Below, piece by piece: positions 34,464-44,559 of a stretch of 64,000 nucleotides of DNA. The notes under the pieces are model-generated. The model saw only the letters and a list, made by a program, of their open reading frames with translations. It was not told the DNA's origin and made no database searches. This DNA comes from Globisporangium splendens (lineage: Eukaryota; Oomycota; Peronosporomycetes; Pythiales; Pythiaceae). Made by a program: the position numbers and the translations under genes. The DNA is taken from contig VFIW01000020.1 in the NCBI GenBank assembly GCA_006386115.1, positions 124,001 through 188,000 of the forward strand. Reading direction: 5' to 3'. Within the stretch, counting starts at the first letter, position 1; each line of letters opens with the position of its first letter.

Positions 34464-34590
34464 GAACACCAATCAAGAGTGTGTGTCGTGTGCCAAAATC
34501 TGACAGTTTTGATACGAACTGATTTGAAACAATCATCAGATATTAATGCGATACGAACCGAGCCACTGTTGCACATATGCCTTGCCAAAC
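34464..34590 (+). repeat. Direct repeat, copy 1 (relic of a CRN 3' end)
   Basis: About 127 bp that align with 36207-36338 over their full length with substitutions and small indels; shared blocks include CAAGAGTGT, GTCGTGTGCCAA, CGATACGAACC and GCCAAAC. Copy 2 overlaps the end of the CRN C-terminal coding relic, so copy 1, which starts 70 bases after the bestrophin stop, is best read as the last fragment of a second CRN gene. Confidence 0.65.
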
Positions 34591-34639
34591 TCCAGCATCC
34601 GAGTCACATCAATCATGGAGGAAAAATCTTTGATGGTGC

Positions 34640-36290
34640 TAAAGTTGTGCCGCTTACTTGAGCGCAAATAATTGGCGGTTGGGAAGAGGAGATACGAAGC
34701 TTTTCTGTGTCTTGGTCGGCGGGAACGGCAGCGCGTTCTCTGTGAGCATCGAGGAGAGCGACACGATGGCTGACTTGAAGGACGCGATCAGGACGAAGAA
34801 AGCGAACGACTTGAAGACGGTGGATGCCGACAGATTGGACCTCTACCAAGCGAAGAGGGACCATTTGCGGCTGAAATCACGAGATCCCGATGTGGTTGCA
34901 TTGAAGAAAGGGGAGATTCCTGAAGGTATCGCGGTGCTGTTGACTGAGGAGATGGATGAGACATTGCGGGTCGGCGACAAGAAACATTATGGTGAAAGCT
35001 TCGTACTCAGTGAAGGGAGATATCCATGTACTGGTGGACGTACGAGGAAGTGTTAGTGGCGTGGAGAACTTGGCGACGAAACATATCACTTCGGCTTTAC
35101 AGGAAGATATGGTGTAGCATGGCGTGCACGGCTTGCTTGAGCAAGGAGACCCAAACAGCGAAAGAATACTTCCTCAGAGAACAACCAGCCTCTCCCACAA
35201 GACTCAACTCTGCTGTCTTCTGGTGCTTTGCCAAAGGTGTTCTCTCTGACGCAACATCTCATGCCAGAATCTTGTTGTTTGCAGCATACGGATTCGATCT
35301 TCAGTACGTACGACCTTCCATTCTAGTCCAGTTCGCAGATCCAGAAATGGTGTTGGGAATCCAACATCTAAACTTCAGTCCTACCGAAGTGCGGGAGGAT
35401 ATCCCTCTCGTGTGAAGAGTGGCAGTACACTACAATCAGCTGACGAGTGGATCCGCAAGCTGCAGGACGGGTCACTGTATGAAGCCAAGGACGAGTTGTG
35501 TTTGAAGTCCTGACGTCGACCCGAGCTGTTAAAGTATTGGAGATGCTCAACAGTGACCAGTTTGGCCAACTGGAGCGGATATTTTCGGGTGCCAAAATTG
35601 ATGCTGATGATGACATCGCCAAATCATGCGTTCAACGCGGCATTCTGGTTTCAAATGGAAGCCAATTTGAGTTCTCGTCACCAGTGATGCGGCGATTTTT
35701 TATCAAGATGCGCGTTGGTCACATCAGTCGAACACGTTCGTACCCCAGAAACCTCCCGGAGATGATCGTCGAGTCATGAGAGCTATCGATTACAGTGGCA
35801 TTCGTTCGACGCTTAGAAAAAGTGTGCCCAGTGATATCGCTCTGGGGAAAATGTGGCAAATGGAGTTCTATAAGGCTGCATATCGTTTCATTCCAAGCAT
35901 TGCTGTGACTTCGGCAGATGCTGGTGCGTTGTTTGGACCAAGTGGGTTTATGTTGGTTGTGCAACCCATGCGGAAGAAAAGTCTTCCATCTGGGGCATCG
36001 AGTTGGTGCGAGGTGCGGACAGACTGGAAGTGCACATCGGAAGATTTGCGACTGGTGGTCGCTATTCTATGCTTGAGTTGACTAACTTCTGCCTGATTGG
36101 CTTCAGAGGAAAAGATTGCAGCAGACTTGGACCTCTGCGAGAAGCTCTTGGTCGCGAGTTGCGATGCAAAATTGGAGAATGTGGCTGTGTTCATTTCGCA
36201 GATGGAAGACACCAGGTGTCCAAGAGTGTATGTCGTGTGCCAATTTCTGATAATTTGGACAAGAATTCGATTCAAACATTTATCTGATAC
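34640..36290 (+). pseudogene. Shattered Crinkler (CRN) effector relic
   Basis: The N-terminal ubiquitin-like CRN header domain is recognisable at 34700-35000 (KLFCVLVGGNGSAFSVSIEE, an LYQAK variant of the LFLAK motif, and DDxxxGIxVLL-like spacing), followed in another frame by an IHVLVDV block near 35017-35040, the degenerate HVLVxxP motif that ends the conserved CRN N-terminus. The C-terminal nuclease-like region follows in pieces: RRFFIKM (about 35690), MWQMEFYKAAYRFIP and SADAGALFGPSGFM (35850-35960), LEVHIGRFATGGRYSML (36020-36075). At least five frame changes separate these pieces, and no segment has both a start and a complete domain. CRNs are oomycete host-translocated effectors acting in the host nucleus; this copy cannot be expressed as such. 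It is evidence that the genome belongs to a plant-associated oomycete. Confidence 0.8.
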
Positions 36291-36338
36291 GATACGAACC
36301 AACCCGCTGTTCACTACCAGTGCCTTATTTTGCCAAAC
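36207..36338 (+). repeat. Direct repeat, copy 2 (3' end of the CRN relic)
   Basis: This is the partner of 34464-34590. It covers the last coding bases of the CRN relic (VYVVCQ and DNLDKNSIQTFI in two frames) and runs to 15 bases before the LTO1 start codon, so former CRN sequence now abuts or forms part of the LTO1 5' region. Confidence 0.65.
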
Positions 36339-36353
36339 GCTGTCACAGCGAAA

Positions 36354-37040
36354 ATGGACATCAGCGATGCGTTCGACGAGATCTCCAACTGGGAGGAGCA
36401 GCTGCTCATCGAGGGCGAAGAGCTCGGCATGGAGAGAGGGCGCGAGCTCGGGATTGAAGAAGGCCGAGAGCTCGGGTACGTGCTGTTGGCATGGCTGGAG
36501 GTTGTGCGAGTGAGCAGCGACGATGCACACCGTTTGACCAGCATGCGTGCGCTTTGTTCATTGTAGGATGATGAAAGGCGCCGAGATTGGCAGTGAAGTG
36601 GGCTTTTATCAAGGCTGCTTCGCTGTGTGGAGCCAAATGCTGCAGAACGAAGAAATGCGCCAGAAGATCAAGTAAGTGTGCATGATCATGCAGTAGTATC
36701 TCTGTGCAGATTATATGGGTCTCATAACATGCTGTTGATCTTTAATTGCAGTGAGCGAGCGAGTAAATCCATCGTCTCACTTGGCGCGTTGCTCGAAGCG
36801 TTCGAGCTCAAGGTAATAGAAACCTTTGTGTATTGCGCACACATTCCACTGTTTTACTGTATGAACTGACGGACACCGTGTTTGTTTGGCTGCCTTTAGA
36901 ACATTGTGAACGACGACATGCTGCACAAATTGCAGCATATTCGCGCCAAGTTCAAGGTGATCACTGCGCTATTGGGACTGCGCAGCAGCTTGGTGTACAG
37001 CCAGGAAGACGTCGACGCGCACAAGAACATGTCGTTTTAA
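36354..37040 (+). CDS. LTO1: LTO1/ORAOV1 homologue (Yae1-LTO1 Fe-S adaptor)
   Basis: Four exons with matching phases: 36354-36475, 36567-36671, 36752-36812, 36900-37040. The N-terminal half carries the deca-GX3 repeat of the Yae1/LTO1 family: EGEELGMERGRELGIEEGRE and then LGMMKGAEIGSEVGFYQG across the first junction. LTO1 with Yae1 bridges the cytosolic iron-sulphur assembly machinery to the ABCE1 ribosome-recycling ATPase. The C-terminus ends HKNMSF with Phe, whereas characterised LTO1 proteins usually end in Trp, the residue that docks to the targeting complex. The gene starts directly after CRN-derived repeat DNA, so part of its promoter may be CRN relic sequence. Confidence 0.88.
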
Positions 37041-37411
37041 GTATAATTTGCATTCTACTCCAAAGGAGGCGATGGTACCATACACAATAGAACATCGAGC
37101 TCCATTTTGATTGGCATTGATCTGCATTTCCAAGTTGGTACCTTAGGTACGCCATTTTCGCTCTGCAAGTCTGAGTTCTACGAACTTAACTTCGGAATGT
37201 TTAAAACAGTTCCCTCTTCTTTTTAGAGGAAGATAGTTTTGATTGGTGGAAAATGAGCTCAACGTGAACCGATGAAACCAACGCATCCTCAGCCAACCAA
37301 CCGAAGAGTGCATTGCCACCCAAGAGCGCAAGTGGTATTCGACGTTTGGCGCCAGTTCCTCCAAGAAGCTCCTGAAGCAGCAAGCTCCTCTCTCTTCTCA
37401 AGCAGCTCAAG

Positions 37412-38377
37412 ATGTCTGGACGTGGTGGATTCCGAGGCGGACGCGGCGGTGGCCGCGGTGGTGGACGTGGCGGCGGCCGTGGCGCTGCTGGCGGAGGTCG
37501 CGGTGGCTTCGGCGGTGGTCGTGGTGCTCCTGGTGGAGGCCGCGGTGGCCGTGGAGGTGGCCGTGGCGGCGGTCGTGGAGCTGCTGGTGGCCGTGGCGGA
37601 GGTCGTGGCGGTGGCCGTGGTGGTGCCGGCATGAAGGGTGGTGCCAAGGTCATCGTCGAACCTCACCGTCACGCTGGTATCTTCATCGCACGTGGCAAGG
37701 AAGATGCTCTCGTGACTCTCAACTCGACCCCAGGCAAGAGTGTGTACGGCGAGAAGCGCATCTCCGTCGACGTGCCGTCAGCTTCGGGCGAAGGCACGGA
37801 GAAGGTGGAATACCGTGTGTGGAACCCTTTCCGCTCGAAGATCGCTGCTGCCATCTTGGGTGGTGTCGACAACATCCACATCAAGCCAGGCGCCAAGGTG
37901 TTGTACCTCGGTGGCGCGTCGGGCACGACCGTGTCCCACGTGTCCGATATCGTCGGTCCCAGTGGCGCTGTGTACGCCGTCGAATTCTCGCACCGCTCGG
38001 GTCGCGATCTCATCAACGTGGCCAAGTCGCGCACCAACGTCATCCCGATCATTGAAGATGCGCGGCACCCACTCAAGTACCGCATGCTCGTGCCGATGGT
38101 GGACGTTGTGTTCGCCGACGTGGCGCAGCCTGACCAAGCGCGTATTGTTGCATTGAACGCTAGTTACTTTTTGCGAAACGGCGGTCACTTTGTAATTTCC
38201 ATCAAGGCGAGTTGTATCGATTCTACTGCACCAGCTGAGGCGGTCTTCGCCCGTGAAGTGAAAAAGCTGCAGCAAGAACAATTCAAACCTGCGGAACAAC
38301 TCACCTTGGAGCCTTACGAACGTGATCACGCTGTGGTTGTTGGATCCTACCGCGCCCCAAAGAAGGACAAGAAGTAA
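37412..38377 (+). CDS. FBL: Fibrillarin, box C/D snoRNP 2'-O-methyltransferase
   Basis: A single-exon 321-residue protein, the usual size. Residues 1-75 are a long Gly/Arg-rich GAR domain (repeats of RGGG and GRGG). The methyltransferase domain follows: [56 protein letters not shown] (SAM-binding loop), [14 protein letters not shown], and [16 protein letters not shown]. It catalyses 2'-O-methylation of pre-rRNA in the nucleolus. The start ATG is directly before the GAR domain. Codon use is strongly biased to C/G-ending codons, consistent with high expression. Confidence 0.98.
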   Translation: MSGRGGFRGGRGGGRGGGRGGGRGAAGGGRGGFGGGRGAPGGGRGGRGGGRGGGRGAAGGRGGGRGGGRGGAGMKGGAKVIVEPHRHAGIFIARGKEDALVTLNSTPGKSVYGEKRISVDVPSASGEGTEKVEYRVWNPFRSKIAAAILGGVDNIHIKPGAKVLYLGGASGTTVSHVSDIVGPSGAVYAVEFSHRSGRDLINVAKSRTNVIPIIEDARHPLKYRMLVPMVDVVFADVAQPDQARIVALNASYFLRNGGHFVISIKASCIDSTAPAEAVFAREVKKLQQEQFKPAEQLTLEPYERDHAVVVGSYRAPKKDKK

Positions 38378-39289
38378 ACCAGTTTTGCTTTTCTTGTTCC
38401 TATCTTGCAAAATGGGAGCCATATCATAGAAAACGAATGCGTGTCTCTTGCATGTGGAAAAAATCACGGCCTTGGACGTCGCCAGTCGACTGATCGGCCG
38501 CTCGAGTGCATGTGGCCCGTAATTGCACCTAGTGATCTAATTTATGCCCACTTGACGCCTCTAACCCCTCATCTTCCTCGTCTCTTGTAGATCCTCGCCC
38601 ACAATTCGCCCCCTCCCATCAAGTAGCTTAGAAGTCGAGTCAAATCAGTAGCCCAACACCAGCGTGTGTGTGGGTCCGCCCCTACTTCAGCCTCGACTCT
38701 CTCTCTCTCTCTTTGCTCATTTTCTCGATGATTAAAAACTATGCGTCGGGCGGACTGAACAAAAACACCATCCCGCAGCAATGTTGGTGGTGCCGTGCTG
38801 AGAAGACGTCTTGAGCTCTCCCACGGGAGGTGCATGAGAGAAACAATGAAGCAATGGCGACGAGAGAGAGAACGAGAGGAGAGCATGGATGTGGCCACAC
38901 TCAGGCACGCGCTGTGTGGTTGCTGTAGTCGACAGGTTAGGCATGTTTTACTTTTTTTCACGTGGGCGGGGATCCGCCTTCTTGTTCATCTTGGTCTTCA
39001 CATCCTATCAGTCAAAATATACGCACGTTTAGCATTTGTTTAGTCACCTTTTGCTGTTGTTCATTCCAATCGTGAGATTGAAGCTGCTGCAAAAATACTT
39101 GAGTGGTTTCCATGAATAGCTGCGCAACCAGTGCCAGCATGCTGGCGATTTCAGGTCAGTCTTCAACTTGTCTACATCAGCACATTCAAGCTCCAGCTAT
39201 TAAAGTGCTGCAATGCATCGCGTCAGGTACCCTCCATGCTTGCTGGTGACCATGAACTTCGTCATTATGGTGACATTGTACCGTTCTCT
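38378..39289. other. Intergenic region with CT microsatellite
   Basis: No supported gene. A (CT)n tract lies at about 38697-38713. Short ORFs on both strands have no motif. The right end may hold the undefined 5' exon of the RSPH14-like pseudogene. Confidence 0.5.
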
Positions 39290-41047
39290 GCAGTGACCAG
39301 CTTCGTGATCGCCATCCACACCTGGATCTGCCATTCCAGGAATCGTACAATCCAAAGGAGGTAACTTGCAGACAGCACATTGAGGTCATTCACAATTGAG
39401 GCTTAATGGAAAACATGCCTATGTCGTCTTCTATGTGACGCTCGTCAAGGTATCTCGAGCCTTTGGCGCGCGAGCCGTGCCCAAGTATGCCGAACTGCTG
39501 GTTATGGACGATCTCAGCGACAAATACCGCGTCAAGGCGCTCCAGGAGCTCCATGAACTGCTCAGCAACCAGGTTCGAATGCATTTTGTAGACATTTCGC
39601 CCTGCACTCACTTGAAACTTGACGTATGCCCATGGATTGACCTTCCAGGAAACCAAATACACGGCTGGAACCCACGAGATCCTGTTTTCCTGCGCCGATC
39701 TGGGTGAGACGTCTCGATCGAGCGCTGTGCGCATGCACGCCGCACTCGTGATTCCAGCGCTCGTCCTTTACGAAATCGTGCGTTTTGTAAAATCTGCTGT
39801 TTGCTGCTGCTCGATGGCTCCATTCTCAAGTGCTGATCTCCATTTTCTTTTACATCCCAGGACAAACCTGATGAACTGGGTACGGAGACGATGTTGCGCG
39901 CTGCGACCACGCTGCTGAGCGACATTGACAAGAGCGTCATTGCAGCAGCGTGCACGATTTTCCGCAATGTGTCGCGGTCCAACCAAGGCGCGTTGCTGCT
40001 CGCATCGAGTGCCACGGTCATCGAGTTCCTCATGACCATGTTCACACGACAGCCCATAAAGACGCTCGCCGAACCAATTCTAACCGAGCTTCTTGCCGTG
40101 CTCGCCAACATTACGCGCGTGTTCCAAGGCGTGAGCGTCTGCAGCCAATACCCCGTGCTCGTGCCTGCACTGGACATCCTGAAGCACGCGCGTTTGTATC
40201 CATCGGAGGTGCTTCTTCATGCCGTTCTCGTTATCAGCAACTTTGCGATCCACGACCAGGGAAAACGCGAGGCGATCGCCAAGAATGCGGTCGAGATCTG
40301 CCTCAACGTGCTCACGCGAGTACTCACACCGTCGCAGGGCATCAAATGCGAGACCGAAGCCGCACAGGTCGAGCTCACGCGGTGCGTCATCGGCGCGATC
40401 ATGGGACTCTCGACATATGAAGAGGCCAAGCCGCGGATCCTCGAATTTGGAGTCGAGTCGCTCGTCGCATGCTTGAAGCATCCGCACCCGTCGATCCAAC
40501 AGAGTGCTGCGATTGCAGTGAATTCCGCATGCGAGTCACCGCTTGGCGCTGCATGCTTTACGCGAAAGCTACTCGCGGACAAAGTGCTGCTGGTGCGTGT
40601 ACTGGGCGTACAGGCGATTTCAGCGCTGCATCCGAGTTTGTCGGGTAAGGACGAGGACGACAAGGTCTTGGCTTTAGACGTGCTCGTTGATCTGCTGTCT
40701 GACAGTGGAGCCACAGCGGCAGCAGCTGCTCATAAAGTGGTCTAGTGTCTCGACATGCTGGACATGCTCATGGAGCTCGTGCTTGACCCACAACGCGAGA
40801 TCCACCACCGCGCACTACTGGTACTACAGCAAATATGCAAGGTACGAATAGAACCACTTGCCATCCATCGAGCTCTTTCGTTCTTCTTCTCTGTACTGAC
40901 CAACTGCATCAAATTGTCTGCGTTTAGGGTGGAGACACACTCGCGAAGCGCATTGGGAAGAAACTGCAGAAGCACGGCATCCCGGATCCGGATTTTGAAG
41001 CGATCGTCGGGATCACCATCGCCGATTTCCAGCGCCAGTACGAATGA
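39290..41047 (+). pseudogene. Radial-spoke head 14-like (RSPH14/RTDR1) ARM-repeat pseudogene
   Basis: Exon pieces: to 39361 (PFQESYNPKE), 39451-39570 (VSRAFGARAVPKYAELL...LLSNQ), 39650-39787 (ETKYTAGTHEILFSC...), 39861-40853, and 40928-41047 ending TGA. The block AFGARAVPKYAELL matches the start of RSPH14 (IAFGCRALPKL-type), and the rest is continuous ARM repeats. RSPH14 is an axonemal radial-spoke protein found in organisms with motile cilia. Lesions: an in-frame TAG at 40743-40745 in the middle of an ARM repeat with coding continuing in frame (CLDMLDMLMELVLDPQ), and a non-canonical GTTCGA donor at 39571. No clean start exon is found. Splicing that would remove the TAG (a GTAAGG donor at about 40645) shifts the frame, so it does not rescue the gene. 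Family name is moderately certain. Confidence 0.75.
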
Positions 41048-41099
41048 CAGCTAAGTCGCGCTTGGATAGATGGGAAAGCGGAACTTGATCACCCCGTTA

Positions 41100-41924
41100 T
41101 CCTTGAACCACCATTCTTTAACTATGACAACGAACATTCTGCCATTATTTCCACTTGAATCGCTCAATATCGTCAGCTTGCACGTTCAGGGATACGCCTG
41201 GGCTCTGCCACTCGCATCGTTTACCTTGTTTCTCTCACATTTCCACCATTTTCTTGGAACTCTGGAGGCAATTGGTCTGATGCTGAGTCCGCTTTCACAA
41301 GCGAAAAATAGATTCGCTCGGGTCTCTCTCAGGAGCACTGTTCAGGAAAAGAAGACGCGAGGACAACCATCTCGTCGCTTTCAGCCACTTTCCTCATATT
41401 CTTGCCTCCCATTGCGGCCATAACGCTCGACAATTTGACGCGCGCACAAGCCGAGTCCAAGCACTTGAAGCTCAAGAACAGCCTCGTGCAGGCGAGTGCC
41501 GAGTTCCGCGAGCAATTCAAGGACGAGCACACGCTTTTCCGTAGTCTCCCCGATCGTCCACCGTCAAGATCACTGGTTCCATCACCAAATCCGCGTGCGA
41601 GCCTGCATGATACTACAGCTCATGCGCCTCGAGCGGATCAATCAGTGCTGCAAGCGCGTGCGCGTGTGGAGAAGACAGCTCGCCAATCCATTGGTGCAAT
41701 ACCGCAACCAGCTCCTCTTTGGCGGCAAACCAGGGACGACCAAGAAGAACGACCGACGCATGCACATCACACTGCTCATGTCGCTCACCGCTGACGTGTA
41801 CGCGCAACGCATGAACTACGTGCGCGACCTGGATGAGTCGCGGAAATGCTGGTCCTGGCAGACCAACTGGCGCTGGGAGACCGACTGGGAGTGGGGCGTG
41901 CTCCATGTTCAGGACGATGAATGA
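41100..41924 (+). pseudogene. Broken ORF of unknown function beside the RSPH14-like pseudogene
   Basis: The 3' half (about 41560-41924) has a clear coding look: basic helical segment (MILQLMRLERINQCCKRVR), then LLFGGKPGTTKKNDRRM, and a Trp-rich end (KCWSWQTNWRWETDWEWG). The preceding 41400-41545 segment (TLDNLTRAQAESKHLKLKN...) is in a different frame, and further upstream frames contain an in-frame TAG near 41309. No intron with good borders joins the two halves. It therefore looks like another decayed gene. The family is not recognised. Confidence 0.5.
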
Positions 41925-43021
41925 TCGATCACCAAGCAGAGCTCATTCACGTTAGTCGATCTTTTTGACGCATTTTAAACCAATGAAGAGAAGTTATTTA
42001 TAGATTATAGCCAATGGAATGCGTTTGTGCTGAAAGAATCTTCGTGTGCAGCATTTTGTGACTGTAGAAATGTGCCCACGCAATCTTCGTGCGCAAGGAC
42101 TGCATGATAGGAAATGCACGCCTTTGTTGAAGTGGCTTTTCATGAAGGAGTATACAAACTGCAGCACAATAAGCACACATGCATGCGAGCATCTCTTCGA
42201 GGCGCGCTCTTCGTCGGTTTGTGGTCGGTTGCAAATCGCGGGACTCTCATTTTGAATCCACTGCCGTCGCAGCAACATCATCATCATCCTACTGTGGCTC
42301 TATCATCTACTCGGTCATTTGGATGGCAGTCATAGGCAAAATGACTCGCTACTGTCGTTGGATTTTTCGCGCACTTGCAGTCGTCAGCATACTTGGGTGG
42401 CGCGCATTTCCGCTTTTCGAAACGCTGTTGTGGAGTGTTGCATGGAAGAAAGGTACCTGCTGCTGCGACAGAATGACACGCTTCAATTTTCGCCACGCGA
42501 AAGAAGAAAGTGACAGGGGGTGTGGTCCACACAGCGATCGTAGGGTTGTGGCGCTTTGGGGATGCGTATCCCACTGTCCATATGGCCACAGCGAATGCAG
42601 TCAGCCGTCGATCGGTATAACCCTCTTTAATACACATGATCCGCATTTCAATGACTGTTTGCATTACTTTGTTGCGTCCAAATCCTTTGGAATAAGATCA
42701 GAAAAACCTCTATGTAACAAGATACAATCAGGTCAGCTTAAACTTCCGAACTTATGCAGGGTGGGAAGTCAGAACCGCCAGGTATTCAGTTCACCTCTGG
42801 CATCGTTTTCGTGGTGTGCGACGCCCACCAGCTGTTGTTCTGTGTTGGCGCACGTGCATGGCACGAGGGCAGAGCAGGTGCAGGTCCGCCCCTGCCCTCT
42901 ACGGTAGAGTCTACCAGGACGGAAACCCCAGCCTTCTTTCCCATCATTCCGCATTTTGCCGACGAGAGACCACCCGCCCGTCCGCCTGCTCCCCGCCAGC
43001 TTAATCCAGATCAAGACCAAA
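41925..43021. other. Intergenic region
   Basis: About 1.1 kb with no supported gene; ORFs at 42179-42907 (plus) and 42284-42664 (minus) lack domains or coding bias. The right-hand part (about 42890-43020) is pyrimidine- and purine-patterned and probably the promoter and 5' leader of the glycosidase gene. Confidence 0.5.
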
Positions 43022-44404
43022 ATGAAGGTGTATGGGTTCCTCCGCGCCGCCGTGCTCTCGGCCGTGATCATCGGCGCCGCCGTCGATGCGCGCAAAGCCG
43101 GTAAGACGCTCTGTGACGCCGACCCAACGACTGCACCAGTGACCACTCCAGGACTCAAGGGCTCCGTCGTGGCCGCGGAAGCCACGCCACCGCCAGCCAA
43201 CCAGGCTACTGTTGTCACTGTTGCGCCCGCGACCACTGCCCCAGCTACGGATGATGGTGATGACGACAATGATGATGGAGATGATGTTTCCGTCGCGACC
43301 GTCGCCCCTGGTGGAGATGCTGCAACTGCCCCCGCTGCTGCCGGTGGCACCAGTGCTCCAGCTCCAACTGATGCCGGTACCTCGGCCCCTGCTCCTGCCG
43401 AGACCCCAGCTCCAGCAGCTACGACTGCAACTCCAGCTGCCACGACCTCGGCTCCAGCTTCGACTGGAGGAGCTCAAACCAAGGTTGGCACCATCAAGTC
43501 AAAGTTCTCTTACGTCGGCAGCAGTGCCGGTGGTCCAGGTAGCTACCAAATGGTGACGGATTACGCTACGTGCACGAAGCAGACGGAGAAAACCAGCAGT
43601 CCTGTGTCTCCTTTGGATGACGATGTCACCTTGGTCTTCCGTGGTCCGATGAACATCTACAACATTGCCGTGTTTGATGGCACCAGTGGTTCGTGGAATA
43701 AGGTCTCGTCGTACACCAAGGGCGGAAGTGCCACCAACATGGTGTTCATGAATAACCGCAACATTGACTACGGTGGCAAGAGCTCGCCAGAAGGTTTCTC
43801 GACCGCTGACGGTAAGGGAAACGCCAAGGAATCCACCCCATTTGGTGGTAACTTGGCTGCTGCCTCGAACCCATACGGTCAATCCATTTATGCTGATGAA
43901 AAGACTGGCACTGAAGTGCATATCATGACGAGCAAGAAGTGTGGCCAAGATGGTGCGTGCAAGGGCTACTACGACAAGGACGGTACGGCTTTCCAAGGCT
44001 GGGGTGGCGCGAAGAAGATGTTCGTGACCAAGGTTGACATGGCACAAGGTGGTGCGCCAAACCTCCCAGCTATCTGGATGCTCAACGCCCAGATTGTGCG
44101 CTCGAACCAGTACCAGTGCAACTGCCGTGGTATGGGCAAGGGTGGCGGCTGTGGTGAACTCGATATCGCTGAAGTCATCGAAAAGGACACGAGCGTTGTC
44201 GCTACTCACTACTACTTCTACGACGGTCAAACGGCTCCTGGCCATGATTCCTTTGGCAAGCGTCCAGTGGATGGTCCAACGACCTACGTCACCATCATTG
44301 ATGAATCGTACGGTGTCAAGGTTTTGGAAATCGGTGCCGACGACTTTGACTTTGAGGCTAGCAGCGTCACCCAGGACGTCATTTCCCAGTGGGAAAAAGC
44401 GTAA
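43022..44404 (+). CDS. Secreted TOS1-like glycoside hydrolase (DUF2401 type)
   Basis: Single exon, 460 residues from the ATG at 43022. A signal peptide (residues 1-22, hydrophobic LRAAVLSAVIIGAAVDA) is followed by a Thr/Pro/Ala-rich, probably O-glycosylated linker with an acidic Asp/Asn patch (about 28-150). The catalytic domain (about 155-460) resembles fungal TOS1 C-terminal domains: a conserved GPGSYQMVTDYA start, an ALWMLNAQI-like block (LPAIWMLNAQIVRSNQYQC), and a GELDIAEV block (GCGELDIAEVI) like the GH16-type ExDxxE active site. It would act on cell-wall beta-glucan outside the cell. The earlier GTG/ATG positions upstream are in leader sequence. Confidence 0.82.
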   Translation: MKVYGFLRAAVLSAVIIGAAVDARKAGKTLCDADPTTAPVTTPGLKGSVVAAEATPPPANQATVVTVAPATTAPATDDGDDDNDDGDDVSVATVAPGGDAATAPAAAGGTSAPAPTDAGTSAPAPAETPAPAATTATPAATTSAPASTGGAQTKVGTIKSKFSYVGSSAGGPGSYQMVTDYATCTKQTEKTSSPVSPLDDDVTLVFRGPMNIYNIAVFDGTSGSWNKVSSYTKGGSATNMVFMNNRNIDYGGKSSPEGFSTADGKGNAKESTPFGGNLAAASNPYGQSIYADEKTGTEVHIMTSKKCGQDGACKGYYDKDGTAFQGWGGAKKMFVTKVDMAQGGAPNLPAIWMLNAQIVRSNQYQCNCRGMGKGGGCGELDIAEVIEKDTSVVATHYYFYDGQTAPGHDSFGKRPVDGPTTYVTIIDESYGVKVLEIGADDFDFEASSVTQDVISQWEKA

Positions 44405-44559
44405 GCGCATTCCTTTCTCGCTGGAGCATTACTGTAGTAGTATGATGAAGCAGAACAAACTGATAAAAGCGTTAATTAAGTGTTCGATTTTGGATTCGCT
44501 TGGCTCAAATACAAAGTTGGTTCATTGCCCATTCCTCCTTGCAAGAGCAGGTATGTAAC

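Noticed and set aside
40645..40745. A GTAAGG...GTCTAG intron that would remove the in-frame TAG of the RSPH14-like gene
   Set aside because: Donor phase 1 and acceptor phase 0 do not agree, and the removed part is ARM-repeat coding sequence.
42179..42907. 242-codon plus-strand ORF
   Set aside because: Composition is irregular with many Cys and Trp, no domain is seen, and it does not extend to a plausible neighbour.
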